From assembly GCA_013817135.1 (NCBI GenBank), contig JACDDF010000086.1, forward strand, positions 1 to 7,671: a stretch of DNA of 7,671 nucleotides, given 5' to 3'. Position numbers and translations under genes: made by a program. Below the pieces are notes generated by a model. It saw nothing but the letters and a program-made list of their open reading frames with translations. It was not told the DNA's origin and did not search any database. Below, in pieces: positions 1-7,671 of this stretch; the first letter of the stretch is position 1, and each line of letters starts with the position of its first letter. This stretch comes from Nitrospirales bacterium. GTDB taxonomy: Bacteria > Nitrospirota > Nitrospiria > Nitrospirales > UBA8639.

Positions 1-575
1 GTCTGGGGCACGGGTCGGTAAATCGTGAAGGCGGTATCCCCATAGCGAGCGGTTCGGATGAGCGACCAATTTCCAAGGGGAATCGGGGGTGTGGTTTTAT
101 GGAAATGTTCATAAATGATTCGACCGGTCGGGGCCATGACGTCCGCTTCCTCTAAGTAATGCAAGATCTGTTGTACATTCGTGAACCGGTAAGGCGGGTC
201 CATGAATATCATGTCAAACGGACGCCATCCTACCAAAATTGAATTTTGTATGGCGAGTGACACATCCTCAATGAGGACCCGGCTTGATGAGGCGATCTGG
301 AGTTGGGTAAGCATCTGCTGAATACTCGCCCCAGCCAAAGGGTTCTGCTCAACAAAGAGCGCCTTAGTTGCTCCACGGCTTAAGGCTTCCAGTCCCACCG
401 CTCCTGTCCCCGCGAACAGATCAGCCACAGTGGCATCCTGGATCTGCCCACCCAGGATAGAAAACAGCGCCTCCCGCGCTCGCTGGGAGGTCGGACGGGT
501 GGTTCGCCCAGGAAGTGTAGGGATGGTTCGACCTTTAAATTGTCCTGCAACGATCCGGATTGAAGGTGGTTTCAT
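1..575 (-). CDS. rsmD: 16S rRNA (guanine(966)-N2)-methyltransferase RsmD, 3' end outside window
   Basis: Predicted to methylate N2 of a guanine in the 30S head (G966 in E. coli numbering) using S-adenosylmethionine, acting in the cytoplasm on assembled or nearly assembled small subunits. Reading the minus strand from ATG at 575-573 gives 191 codons with no stop before the window edge. E. coli RsmD is about 198 residues, so little is missing. Visible signatures are the N-terminal RIVAGQFKGR (7-16) with TRPTSQRAREALFSIL (26-41), typical of RsmD; the SAM-binding loop DLFAGTGAVGLEALSRGA (52-69); an acidic strand end FVEQN (74-78); and the catalytic DPPY motif at 126-129. An in-frame TGA lies six codons upstream (plus-strand 591-593), so this ATG is the only sensible start. 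No Shine-Dalgarno sequence is obvious. It is transcribed away from radC. In many genomes coaD follows rsmD, but that would lie outside this window. Confidence 0.93.
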   Translation of the reverse strand, partial: MKPPSIRIVAGQFKGRTIPTLPGRTTRPTSQRAREALFSILGGQIQDATVADLFAGTGAVGLEALSRGATKALFVEQNPLAGASIQQMLTQLQIASSSRVLIEDVSLAIQNSILVGWRPFDMIFMDPPYRFTNVQQILHYLEEADVMAPTGRIIYEHFHKTTPPIPLGNWSLIRTARYGDTAFTIYRPVPQ

Positions 576-589
576 GGCGAGTGGACGAT

Positions 590-619
590 ATCATAGTTTT
601 GAAACCTCAACAATCTCAA
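590..619 (-). promoter_or_regulatory. Predicted sigma70-type promoter for rsmD
   Basis: On the minus strand, TTGAGA (plus 614-619, five of six consensus bases) is followed by an 18-base spacer and TATGAT (plus 590-595, five of six). A start of transcription about 7 bases further would fall near 583, leaving a leader of only about 8 bases before the ATG at 575. The boxes were read by eye and not tested. Confidence 0.5.
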
Positions 620-642
620 TAACAGGGTGGGAAAAATGGTTT

Positions 643-672
643 TTGACGGGGTAAAAAATAGCTGCGTATAGT
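643..672 (+). promoter_or_regulatory. Predicted sigma70-type promoter for radC
   Basis: TTGACG (643-648, five of six consensus bases), an 18-base spacer, then TATAGT (667-672, five of six). Transcription would begin near 679. This sits back to back with the rsmD promoter; the two -35 boxes are 23 bases apart, so one bound regulator could affect both genes. The expected start also bears on the choice of radC start codon. Confidence 0.55.
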
Positions 673-687
673 TCAAGCCGTGTTCGT

Positions 688-1434
688 ATGACATACCCTG
701 GCATGACGAGTATGAATGACCCGAAACTCAAAAAAGGGATTCAATCCTGGCCTGAAAAGGAACGCCCACGCGAACTCCTCCTAAGCAATGGCGCTCAGGG
801 ATTATCAGATGCTCAGCTGGTGGCCATCCTCTTACGAATTGGTCGACCCGATTCCTCGGCTGTAGATGTGGCATTGGACCTCCTTACCCGCCTTCAGGGG
901 CTGCGAGGTTTAGCCAATCGAAGTTTGCAAGAACTGTGTGTTGTCCCGGGTATTGGTCCCGCAAAAGCCGCCCAGATTCTCGCAGCGGTTGAGTTGGGAA
1001 AACGGGCATTAGCGATCCCGTTAACTGCAGGATTACGAATTCATCATAGCCAGGATATTTATCAGCACTACTACCCTTTGTTGCGAGACCTTCGGCATGA
1101 GGTCTTTAAGGCACTGTTGTTAGATGCCAAACATGGGCTTATTCGAGATGTCACCGTCTCCGAGGGAAGTTTGACGGTGAGTATTGTTCACCCGCGGGAA
1201 GTGTTCAATCTGGCCGTACGAGAATCTGCGGCGGCAGTGATCTTTGTCCATAATCATCCAAGTGGTGACCCTCAGCCAAGCGAGGAAGACCATGCCTTGA
1301 CCCGTCGACTCATGGCGGCAGGGGAAATATTGGGAATCCGGGTATTGGATCATATTGTTATTGGAGATGGGCGCTATGTGAGTTTTGCGGACGAAGGCTT
1401 TCTGCTTTCCTCGGCAACCACATTGGATCTTTGA
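688..1434 (+). CDS. radC: RadC family protein (JAMM/MPN domain)
   Basis: A 248-residue RadC/YicR family protein. The N-terminal part holds the family opening WPEKERPRELLL (21-32) and a helix-hairpin-helix segment, LCVVPGIGPAKAAQIL (83-98), a fold that usually binds DNA. The C-terminal MPN domain (about 115-247) keeps the JAMM metal site: Glu138 in the HEVF strand, His188 and His190 in HNHPSGDP, and Asp201, giving the HxHx10D spacing. JAMM proteins are zinc-dependent isopeptidases elsewhere, but the biochemical role of RadC is unsettled; the old DNA-repair assignment in E. coli was traced to another gene. Three in-frame ATGs compete: 688, 703 and 712. None has a good ribosome binding site. Homology begins at Trp21 and the predicted promoter would leave only about 9 leader bases before 688, so 703 or 712 is plausible. 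The gene is complete and stands apart from the gat cluster by 177 bases. Confidence 0.92.
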   Translation: MTYPGMTSMNDPKLKKGIQSWPEKERPRELLLSNGAQGLSDAQLVAILLRIGRPDSSAVDVALDLLTRLQGLRGLANRSLQELCVVPGIGPAKAAQILAAVELGKRALAIPLTAGLRIHHSQDIYQHYYPLLRDLRHEVFKALLLDAKHGLIRDVTVSEGSLTVSIVHPREVFNLAVRESAAAVIFVHNHPSGDPQPSEEDHALTRRLMAAGEILGIRVLDHIVIGDGRYVSFADEGFLLSSATTLDL

Positions 1435-1548
1435 TTGCCCCAGGTTCTTTCTCTGGATTTCCTTGGTCTCTCCGTTTTCCCACCGCTGGTTCAATCCTTT
1501 GTTTGAGTAGCTTTTCATGAGAATTTCATGGTAGAAATACTGTGGTGT

Positions 1549-1605
1549 TATATGGTTTCTGCTTGGAGTGTCCTCATGTTTTTTAAATTCCTGCGTTCAT
1601 AAGGA
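1549..1605 (+). promoter_or_regulatory. Possible extended -10 promoter and gatC ribosome binding site
   Basis: The spacer 1435-1611 holds no gene that I can support. Within it, TG at 1546-1547 followed one base later by TATATG (1549-1554) resembles an extended -10 element, with no convincing -35 box. The ribosome binding site AAGGA at 1601-1605 lies 6 bases before the gatC ATG and is convincing. The promoter part is weak. Confidence 0.3.
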
Positions 1606-1611
1606 TCAGAT

Positions 1612-1905
1612 ATGGCATCCATCACTCAAAAAGAAGTCGAACATGTTGCCCAATTAGCTCGTTTAGACCTAACGGAGGCGGAAAAACCCATGTTTGCGGA
1701 ACAATTGAATCATATTTTAGCGTATGTGGATCAATTGCAAGGGGTATCGACGGAAGGCGTCCCTCTCACGGCTTCTGTCGCCAATGAGGAACCGGTGTTA
1801 CGTGAGGATAGCCCGCGCGAATGCTTGTCCGTGGAAAAGGCGCTAGCCAATGCCCCAAATTCACATAATGGATTTTTTGTGGTCCCGAATATTTTAGGGA
1901 AATAA
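1612..1905 (+). CDS. gatC: Asp-tRNA(Asn)/Glu-tRNA(Gln) amidotransferase subunit C
   Basis: The small scaffold subunit of the GatCAB amidotransferase, which wraps round the GatA-GatB interface and stabilises the complex; it has no active site of its own. The 97-residue length is normal for the family. Recognisable blocks are the N-terminal helix VEHVAQLARLDLTEAE (9-24), the second helix NHILAYVDQLQGVSTEGV (33-50), LREDSPRE (63-70) and the C-terminal NGFFVVPNIL (86-95). The start is fixed by AAGGA at 1601-1605, 6 bases ahead of the ATG. It opens the gat cluster, followed after 62 bases by panD rather than directly by gatA. Confidence 0.95.
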   Translation: MASITQKEVEHVAQLARLDLTEAEKPMFAEQLNHILAYVDQLQGVSTEGVPLTASVANEEPVLREDSPRECLSVEKALANAPNSHNGFFVVPNILGK

Positions 1906-1967
1906 AGGCGACACGATTAACCAAAAACGCTCGTTCTGAGCATGACTAAGAAAAATTAGGATTTAAT

Positions 1968-2315
1968 ATGTATCGACAATTGTTACGATGTAAAATTCAC
2001 CGGGCGACCGTTACCGATTCCAGTCTCGACTATGAGGGTAGTTTAACGATTGACGAAGACCTCATGGATCGAGCGGGAATAATGTCCTATGAAGCGGTGA
2101 TGGTGTCCAATTTGAATAACGGAGAGCGGTTTTCGACTTACGCGCTCCCAGGTGCCCGGGGCAAAGGTGAGATCATTTTAAATGGTCCCACTGCCAGGTT
2201 GGGGGTGATTGGCGATAAGGTCATTATTTTTTGTTATGAATTATTTAATGACGAAGAAGCCAAGCGGCATGTTCCCAAAATTATCCAAGTCGACCATCAG
2301 AATAAAGCAAAGTAA
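1968..2315 (+). CDS. panD: Aspartate 1-decarboxylase proenzyme
   Basis: Decarboxylates L-aspartate to beta-alanine, the precursor that PanC joins to pantoate on the way to pantothenate and CoA. It is a pyruvoyl enzyme, made as a proenzyme that cleaves itself. The cleavage site Gly24-Ser25 is present in DYEGSLTIDE (21-30); Ser25 becomes the pyruvoyl group. Other family residues sit at their usual numbers: Lys9, His11, Tyr22, Arg54, Thr57, Tyr58 and Asn72. At 115 residues it is slightly shorter than the E. coli protein (126), the difference being at the C-terminus, and it looks complete. AGGA at 1958-1961, 6 bases before the ATG, supports the start. It lies between gatC and gatA; panB and panC are not in the window. 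No PanZ-type maturation factor is seen either; many non-enteric PanD proteins mature without one. Confidence 0.96.
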   Translation: MYRQLLRCKIHRATVTDSSLDYEGSLTIDEDLMDRAGIMSYEAVMVSNLNNGERFSTYALPGARGKGEIILNGPTARLGVIGDKVIIFCYELFNDEEAKRHVPKIIQVDHQNKAK

Positions 2316-2316
2316 C

Positions 2317-2338
2317 CAATCCCGTATGAAACGGGTTG
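2317..2338 (+). other. Short hairpin just after panD, possible attenuator
   Basis: The arms CCCGT (2321-2325) and ACGGG (2331-2335) enclose the 5-base loop ATGAA. With T2320 bulged, CAA (2317-2319) pairs further with TTG (2336-2338). The hairpin starts 2 bases after the panD stop. A T-rich stretch begins only at 2354, about 15 bases past the stem, too far for a standard intrinsic terminator. It could protect the 3' end of upstream RNA, partly attenuate transcription, or mean nothing. Confidence 0.35.
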
Positions 2339-2403
2339 CTCCGGTTAAAGGCCTTTTTCTTTCCATCTCCTTATTTATCCACTGATCCCAAATTCGGGTT
2401 TGT

Positions 2404-3876
2404 ATGTCTCTATTTAAACTTACGCTAAAAGAACTTCAGGGTAAATTTACCGCCGGCGAGGTTAGTGCTATGGATATCGCCAGGTCCTATTTGTTGCGGC
2501 TCAGTCAAGTAGAACCAAAAATCAAAGCCTATATTACCCTGACACCCAAAGATATCCTGCTTCAGCAAGCCAAAGCGATTGATGATGGGTTAAAAGCCTG
2601 GCGCAAAACACAGCCGCTCATGGCCATGCCATTAGGCATTAAAGATAATATTTGTACAGAGGGGATCCGGACGACTTGTGGATCTCGAATGTTGGAAAAT
2701 TTTGTTCCTCCGTATGACGCCTCGGTGGTGGGCGGGCTTCGAACTCATCAACCCCTGATTCTTGGCAAAACCAATCTTGATGAATTTGCCATGGGTTCGT
2801 CCACGGAACATTCAGCGTTCGGGCCGTCCAGGAATCCGTGGAATCAAAAGTATATTCCGGGAGGATCCAGTGGAGGATCGGCTGCCGCCGTGGCTGCAGA
2901 TGAATGTGTGGCAGCCTTAGGTTCCGATACCGGAGGGTCGATCCGACAACCGGCCGCCTGTTGCGGGGTGGTGGGTTTTAAGCCAACGTATGGGCGAGTG
3001 TCCCGCTATGGGTTAATTGCCTTTGCCTCATCTCTGGATCAAATCGGCCCTATTACCAAAACCGTGACGGATGCCGCTATCCTGCTGAATGCCATTGCCG
3101 GATTTGATCCAATGGATTCTACGTCCGCCAATCGTGAGGTCCCGGATTTCACCAAAGCCGTGAAAAAGAAAGACGTCAAAAAACTTATTTTCGGAGTGCC
3201 GCGGGAATATTTTGCTGAGGGTCTTGATCCTGAAGTCTCCGAGAAGGTTCAAGATGCCATCCAGGTGTTGGAGGAGCTAGGCGGAACTATTCGCGAGGTG
3301 ACGTTGCCCTTCACGGAACAGGCCATTGCGACCTATTACCTTGTCGCCACGGCAGAGGCCAGCTCTAATTTGGCCCGCTATGACGGCGTCAAGTTTGGGT
3401 TTCGTTCCAAGGAGTCGCGAGACCTGGCAGAGATGTATCGGAGCACCCGGTCACAAGGGTTTGGACCTGAAGTGAAACGGCGTATTATGTTGGGGACCTA
3501 TGCGCTGAGTGCCGGGTATTACGACGCGTATTACGGGAAAGCCCAAGCGGTTCGCACCTTGATTCAACGGGAATTTGATGCGGTGTTCAAGGAAGTCGAT
3601 TTGTTGGTGAGTCCGGTTATGCCGACGCCGGCTTTTCAATTAGGGGAGCGATTGGACGATCCCTTGCAGATGTATTTATCAGACATCTATACCATTCCTG
3701 CGAGTTTGTCTGGGCTTCCGGCGATTTCCGTTCCCTGTGGATTGAGTAAACTCGGACTCCCAATCGGATTACAACTGATGGGTCGTCCCTTTGAGGAAGC
3801 CATGGTCTTGCGTGCAGCGTACGCCTATGAACAAGCCACGGATTGGCGAATGAAACGGCCCGTGATTCGGTCATGA
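2404..3876 (+). CDS. gatA: Asp-tRNA(Asn)/Glu-tRNA(Gln) amidotransferase subunit A
   Basis: The glutaminase subunit of GatCAB: it releases ammonia from glutamine, which passes through a tunnel to GatB. It belongs to the amidase signature family with a Lys-cisSer-Ser triad. Here the triad is Lys80 (LGIKDNI), Ser155 in [15 protein letters not shown] (151-165) and the nucleophile Ser179 in [10 protein letters not shown] (175-184), each one residue later than in the S. aureus enzyme. Further family blocks are [13 protein letters not shown] (121-133), [26 protein letters not shown] (191-216) and, near the C-terminus, [11 protein letters not shown] and [10 protein letters not shown]. The 490-residue length is normal. 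One oddity is THQPLILG (114-121), where relatives usually have a small-residue stretch with Ala-Gly-Ala before the Gly-Lys. No strong ribosome binding site precedes the ATG; only GGG at 2396-2398 is nearby. The first in-frame Met fits the family N-terminus. Confidence 0.97.
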   Translation: MSLFKLTLKELQGKFTAGEVSAMDIARSYLLRLSQVEPKIKAYITLTPKDILLQQAKAIDDGLKAWRKTQPLMAMPLGIKDNICTEGIRTTCGSRMLENFVPPYDASVVGGLRTHQPLILGKTNLDEFAMGSSTEHSAFGPSRNPWNQKYIPGGSSGGSAAAVAADECVAALGSDTGGSIRQPAACCGVVGFKPTYGRVSRYGLIAFASSLDQIGPITKTVTDAAILLNAIAGFDPMDSTSANREVPDFTKAVKKKDVKKLIFGVPREYFAEGLDPEVSEKVQDAIQVLEELGGTIREVTLPFTEQAIATYYLVATAEASSNLARYDGVKFGFRSKESRDLAEMYRSTRSQGFGPEVKRRIMLGTYALSAGYYDAYYGKAQAVRTLIQREFDAVFKEVDLLVSPVMPTPAFQLGERLDDPLQMYLSDIYTIPASLSGLPAISVPCGLSKLGLPIGLQLMGRPFEEAMVLRAAYAYEQATDWRMKRPVIRS

Positions 3877-3890
3877 AAGGATAGCGAGGT

Positions 3891-4298
3891 ATGGTGGATT
3901 TGGCAGCGATCATCATTGCCGTGGCTTTTGTAGTTTTGGTGGGCTATCTGGTTCCGATGATTCTTCAAGTGAAACGTACGGTTGGGCAATCAGAACGTTT
4001 GCTTATTCGTTTGAACCATGAGTTGCCGGGATTATTGAAGGACGTCAAGGGAACCAACGAAAACATTTTGGCTCTAAGCGATAAAGCCAGGCTTGGCATT
4101 GATAGGGCCACCATTTTCTTGAATGCTGTTGGAGATGTGGGGGAAACCGTGAATCATGTCCATCAGGCCGTTCGCGAGAAAGGGGGGGGCCTTGCTGTGG
4201 GCGTTACCAGTTTACTTGCCGGACTCAAAGCAGCAACTTCGACGGTGAAGAAACGTATACATAAAGAACAAAAAGGAGGGCCACCCTATGGCAGTTAA
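3891..4298 (+). CDS. DUF948 domain membrane-anchored protein
   Basis: A 135-residue protein of the DUF948 type (related to Bacillus YtxG), of unknown biochemical function. It has a single N-terminal hydrophobic segment (about 4-24) that should anchor it in the inner membrane. A long amphipathic, probably coiled helix follows (about 27-95), then a glycine-rich turn REKGGGLAVG (95-104), a second short hydrophobic helix (105-116) and a basic tail with KKR (120-122). The gene starts 14 bases after gatA, with AAAGGA at 3876-3881 spaced 9 bases from the ATG, so it is probably co-transcribed with gatA. Its last 11 bases overlap the next gene, and its C-terminal codons contain that gene's ribosome binding site. 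A run of eight Gs at 4182-4189 encodes part of Gly98-Gly100 and is prone to slippage. The reading frame is open and family-like on both sides of the run. Confidence 0.8.
   Translation: MVDLAAIIIAVAFVVLVGYLVPMILQVKRTVGQSERLLIRLNHELPGLLKDVKGTNENILALSDKARLGIDRATIFLNAVGDVGETVNHVHQAVREKGGGLAVGVTSLLAGLKAATSTVKKRIHKEQKGGPPYGS
4273..4279 (+). promoter_or_regulatory. Strong Shine-Dalgarno for the YtxH gene, inside the DUF948 gene
   Basis: AAGGAGG at 4273-4279 is a perfect match to the 16S anti-Shine-Dalgarno and lies 8 bases before the ATG at 4288. It is the best ribosome binding site in the window and sits within the coding sequence of the preceding gene. This fixes the downstream start and implies translational coupling. 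Confidence 0.85.
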
Positions 4299-4602
4299 TC
4301 AATCAGGTGCATCAGCAGGCTCGGTTGCGTTGGCGTTTTTAAGTGGAGCGCTCTTGGGAGCTGTGACGGCGATCATGTTAGCCCCTCAGCCGGGAAGAGA
4401 TTCCCGAGAACGAATCACGGGGTATGCCCGGCGCACGAGTGAAGATTTGCGAGACATTAAGGAGCGGGCCACGGATGCTGTAGAAGATGTCGTCGGTCGT
4501 GGCCGTGAACTGGTGGAAGAAATTTCCTGTGCCGTGCGAGAAGCGTTAGACGCGGGTCGGGATGCCATGCGCCGTGAACGTGAAATGAAATCCCTGGATT
4601 AA
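4288..4602 (+). CDS. YtxH domain protein
   Basis: A 104-residue small protein of the YtxH family, found widely and often linked to general stress in Bacillus, with no established activity. Residues 10-32 form a glycine/alanine-rich hydrophobic segment, followed by the family block [24 protein letters not shown] (20-43), in which APQPG closes the membrane helix. The rest is a highly charged helix (about 44-104), rich in Arg, Glu and Asp, likely a coiled coil in the cytoplasm. The start is set by the AAGGAGG at 4273-4279. Because it overlaps the DUF948 gene by 11 bases and has a similar architecture (short membrane anchor plus long helix), the two products may interact; in Bacillus ytxG and ytxH are likewise adjacent. 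It is followed by gatB after 44 bases. Confidence 0.8.
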   Translation: MAVNQSGASAGSVALAFLSGALLGAVTAIMLAPQPGRDSRERITGYARRTSEDLRDIKERATDAVEDVVGRGRELVEEISCAVREALDAGRDAMRREREMKSLD

Positions 4603-4623
4603 GATTCAAGAAAAGACGAAATC

Positions 4624-4631
4624 GAGAGGAG
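4624..4631 (+). promoter_or_regulatory. gatB Shine-Dalgarno at unusually long spacing
   Basis: GAGAGGAG (4624-4631) is a good purine match but ends 15 bases before the gatB ATG at 4647, against the usual 5-10. No in-frame ATG, GTG or TTG lies between it and the ATG, so the start is not in doubt. The spacing may lower initiation. Confidence 0.5.
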
Positions 4632-4646
4632 TGGCTCTGCTGCGTT

Positions 4647-6077
4647 ATGGCCTATGAAACTGTGATAGGAGTTGAGGTGCATGCCCAACTCCAAACAAAA
4701 ACGAAATTGTTTTGTGGTTGTCCCACCTCCTTCGGGCTTCCTCCGAATACTCAGGTGTGTCCAACCTGTTTGGGGTTGCCTGGAAGCTTGCCGGTGCTTA
4801 ATCGCCGCGCGGTGGAAATGGCCGTACGGACGGGACTCGCCCTTCACTGCGAGATCCTGCTGACGAATCAATTCTCCCGGAAAAATTACATGTACCCTGA
4901 TTTGCCGAAGGGCTATCAAATTTCGCAGTATGATTTGCCAATCTGCGGACCGGGTTGGCTTGACATTTCGGTCAACGGAGAGTCGAAACGAGTGCGCATT
5001 TCCCGAGCCCATTTGGAAGAAGATGCCGGGAAAAATGTTCATGATGTGCCTGTGGAAGGCAGTGGGGTCGATCTAAATCGAGCGGGAACTCCGTTATTAG
5101 AAATTGTCACCGAACCAGACTTGCATTCATCAGATGAGGTTGATGCCTATTTGAAAACCCTGCATGATCTCTTGGTCTATCTGGAGGTCTGTGATGGAAA
5201 CATGGAGCAGGGAAGTTTTCGTTGTGAGCCGAATGTGTCGCTTCGTCCCAGGGGACACGACCGTCTCGGGACCAAGGTCGAATTGAAAAATATTAATTCC
5301 TTCCGTTTTGCCAAAGATGCCTTGGAATTTGAAATCTCCAGGCAGACTGAGGCCTTAACCGAAGGTGAAACGATTCGTCAGGAGACCCGGCTGTGGGATG
5401 TGCAGAATGGGCAAACGGTGGTCATGCGAAGTAAGGAAGAAGCCCATGACTATCGGTATTTTCCCGACCCGGATTTGCTCTCCGTTCGGGTGGATGCGGA
5501 GTGGATGGAGTCGCTGCGCCAGACGATTCCAGAACTTCCGGCCGTCCGCATGAAACGGTTTGTGACGGAATATCATCTCCCTGAGTACGATGCGAAGATT
5601 CTGACCGATTCAAAAAACTTGGCCGACTATTTTGAGGCCTGCGTGAAACTCTTTCCCCATCCCAAAACGGTCAGTAACTGGGTGATGGGCGAATTACTTC
5701 GTGAGCTCAATGCCGCTAACACCATTCCAGAGTCTTCCCCGGTAAGCCCTGAACGATTGGTTCAACTCTTACAATTGGTAGAAGAGGGAACCATTAGCTT
5801 GAAAGTTGCGAGAGATCTTTTCCCTGAATTCTATGGCAGTGGAAAATCTCCAGATCAATTGGTCAATGAGAAGGGCCTGGTCCAGGTTTCTGATGATGGT
5901 GTCCTGGAAAAACTGATTAAAGAGGTGCTGACCCAGCATTCAACTCAAGTGGAGCAATATCGTGGCGGGAAGGAGACAGTATTAGGCTTTTTGGTCGGAC
6001 AGGTGATGAAGGCGTCGCAGGGAAAAGCCAATCCCGGCAAGGTCAATACCTTGTTGAAACAGCATCTTACATCTTGA
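4647..6077 (+). CDS. gatB: Asp-tRNA(Asn)/Glu-tRNA(Gln) amidotransferase subunit B
   Basis: The kinase and transamidase subunit of GatCAB: it phosphorylates the side-chain carboxylate of Asp or Glu attached to tRNA, then replaces the phosphate with ammonia delivered from GatA. The 476-residue length is typical. Visible blocks are GVEVHAQL (8-15, with metal-site residues Glu10 and His12); a four-cysteine zinc site, Cys23, Cys25, Cys38, Cys41; [11 protein letters not shown] (42-52); the catalytic-cradle motifs HLEEDAGKN (122-130) and [18 protein letters not shown] (141-158); [18 protein letters not shown] (184-201); [17 protein letters not shown] (214-230) and [11 protein letters not shown] (268-278). 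The C-terminal tRNA-binding helical domain (about 330-476, GatB/YqeY type) ends with the conserved [19 protein letters not shown] (438-456). All key parts are intact. It is separated from gatA by the DUF948 and YtxH genes but probably belongs to the same transcript. Confidence 0.97.
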   Translation: MAYETVIGVEVHAQLQTKTKLFCGCPTSFGLPPNTQVCPTCLGLPGSLPVLNRRAVEMAVRTGLALHCEILLTNQFSRKNYMYPDLPKGYQISQYDLPICGPGWLDISVNGESKRVRISRAHLEEDAGKNVHDVPVEGSGVDLNRAGTPLLEIVTEPDLHSSDEVDAYLKTLHDLLVYLEVCDGNMEQGSFRCEPNVSLRPRGHDRLGTKVELKNINSFRFAKDALEFEISRQTEALTEGETIRQETRLWDVQNGQTVVMRSKEEAHDYRYFPDPDLLSVRVDAEWMESLRQTIPELPAVRMKRFVTEYHLPEYDAKILTDSKNLADYFEACVKLFPHPKTVSNWVMGELLRELNAANTIPESSPVSPERLVQLLQLVEEGTISLKVARDLFPEFYGSGKSPDQLVNEKGLVQVSDDGVLEKLIKEVLTQHSTQVEQYRGGKETVLGFLVGQVMKASQGKANPGKVNTLLKQHLTS

Positions 6078-6102
6078 TCTAAGGCTCGTCTCAGGGTACA
6101 AG

Positions 6103-7435
<1,333 letters not shown>

Positions 7436-7444
7436 TTTTCAAGT

Positions 7445-7671
7445 ATGCGTCCCAATAATAAAAAAAGGACGTCCACTGGGTTTGGGGGTGATCTGTTAGA
7501 TCGCCTTCCAATGGTTGGGGCTTTTTTAATGATGAGTGTGCTGGCGGGGACCATGTTTTTTAATGCTGATGGATTGCCCTTATACTTTCATATGCGAGAA
7601 ACGCGTGAGCATTTGACCGAACAAATCAAGCAATTACAAGATAACAATGCCTTGATCGAAGAAGATCTCAC
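7445..7671 (+). CDS. FtsB/DivIC-type septum formation initiator, 3' end outside window
   Basis: The first 75 codons of a short single-pass membrane protein, cut by the window edge. A basic, polar N-terminus (1-21, with NKKR at 5-8) should stay in the cytoplasm. A hydrophobic segment (about 22-39) crosses the membrane. The family-like stretch FNADGLPLYFHMRETREHL (39-57) leads into a heptad-rich helix (from about 49: EQIKQLQDNNALIEEDL), the expected periplasmic coiled coil that pairs with FtsL in the FtsQLB divisome complex. The eno-ftsB order is common in bacteria, which supports the call. The gene starts 9 bases after eno with no clear ribosome binding site, so translation may be coupled to eno. 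An internal Met at codon 23 (7511) is an alternative start, but it would remove the basic anchor flank. The exact subfamily (FtsB, DivIC or FtsL-like) cannot be settled from the fragment. Confidence 0.8.
   Translation, partial: MRPNNKKRTSTGFGGDLLDRLPMVGAFLMMSVLAGTMFFNADGLPLYFHMRETREHLTEQIKQLQDNNALIEEDL

Noticed and set aside
430..654. Plus-strand open frame of 74 codons opposite rsmD
   Set aside because: It lies mostly antisense to the 5' part of rsmD, whose protein signatures are clear, and resembles no family.
1440..1460. CCAG/CTGG inverted repeat just after radC as a terminator
   Set aside because: The stem is only 4 bp with a 9-base loop and no proper T-run follows, so I do not call a terminator.
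1120..1518. Minus-strand open frame of 132 codons opposite the radC 3' half
   Set aside because: It covers the JAMM-encoding region in antisense, has no recognisable domain and no plausible promoter or ribosome site.
1929..1941. GCTC-5-GAGC hairpin between gatC and panD
   Set aside because: A 4-bp stem without a following T-run is too weak to call a terminator or regulatory RNA.
4599..5042. Minus-strand open frame of 147 codons opposite the gatB 5' end
   Set aside because: It is antisense to strongly conserved gatB codons, and the translated product has low-complexity, shadow-like composition.

Overview
The window carries ordinary bacterial core genes, densely packed: one gene on the minus strand at the left edge, then a run of eight plus-strand genes that continues off the right edge. 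Gene content points to a Nitrospirota-like bacterium. The grounds are the moderate G+C (about half by eye), a panD inside a gat cluster, a DUF948/YtxH pair between gatA and gatB, and eno followed by an FtsB-like gene. That assignment is inference from layout and protein flavour, made without any database search. No mobile element, CRISPR array, tRNA or rRNA is visible.

Layout: (1) 1-575, minus strand: rsmD-type 16S rRNA guanine-N2 methyltransferase, running off the left edge. (2) 576-687: a divergent intergenic region with a recognisable back-to-back pair of sigma70-type promoters. (3) 688-1434: radC (JAMM/MPN domain). (4) 1435-1611: a non-coding spacer leading into gatC. (5) 1612-6077: an interrupted gat cluster in the order gatC, panD, gatA, DUF948 protein, YtxH protein, gatB. 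The three subunits of the Asp/Glu-tRNA amidotransferase are all present and look intact. They are interleaved with aspartate 1-decarboxylase and a translationally coupled pair of small membrane-anchored proteins. (6) 6149-7435: enolase. (7) 7445-7671: the start of an FtsB/DivIC-type division protein, cut by the right edge.

How they work together: GatC, GatA and GatB form one enzyme that converts misacylated Asp-tRNA(Asn) and/or Glu-tRNA(Gln) to the amidated forms, so this organism probably lacks AsnRS, GlnRS or both. PanD makes beta-alanine from aspartate for pantothenate and CoA. The DUF948/YtxH pair has no known enzymatic role; its shared position and overlapping reading frames suggest the two act together at the membrane. 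Enolase and FtsB are neighbours in many bacteria without a known functional reason.

I did not find a previously undescribed system. The points most worth a second look are the two insertions in the gat cluster, a G8 homopolymer in the DUF948 gene, the very short leaders implied by the divergent promoters, and a hairpin between panD and gatA.
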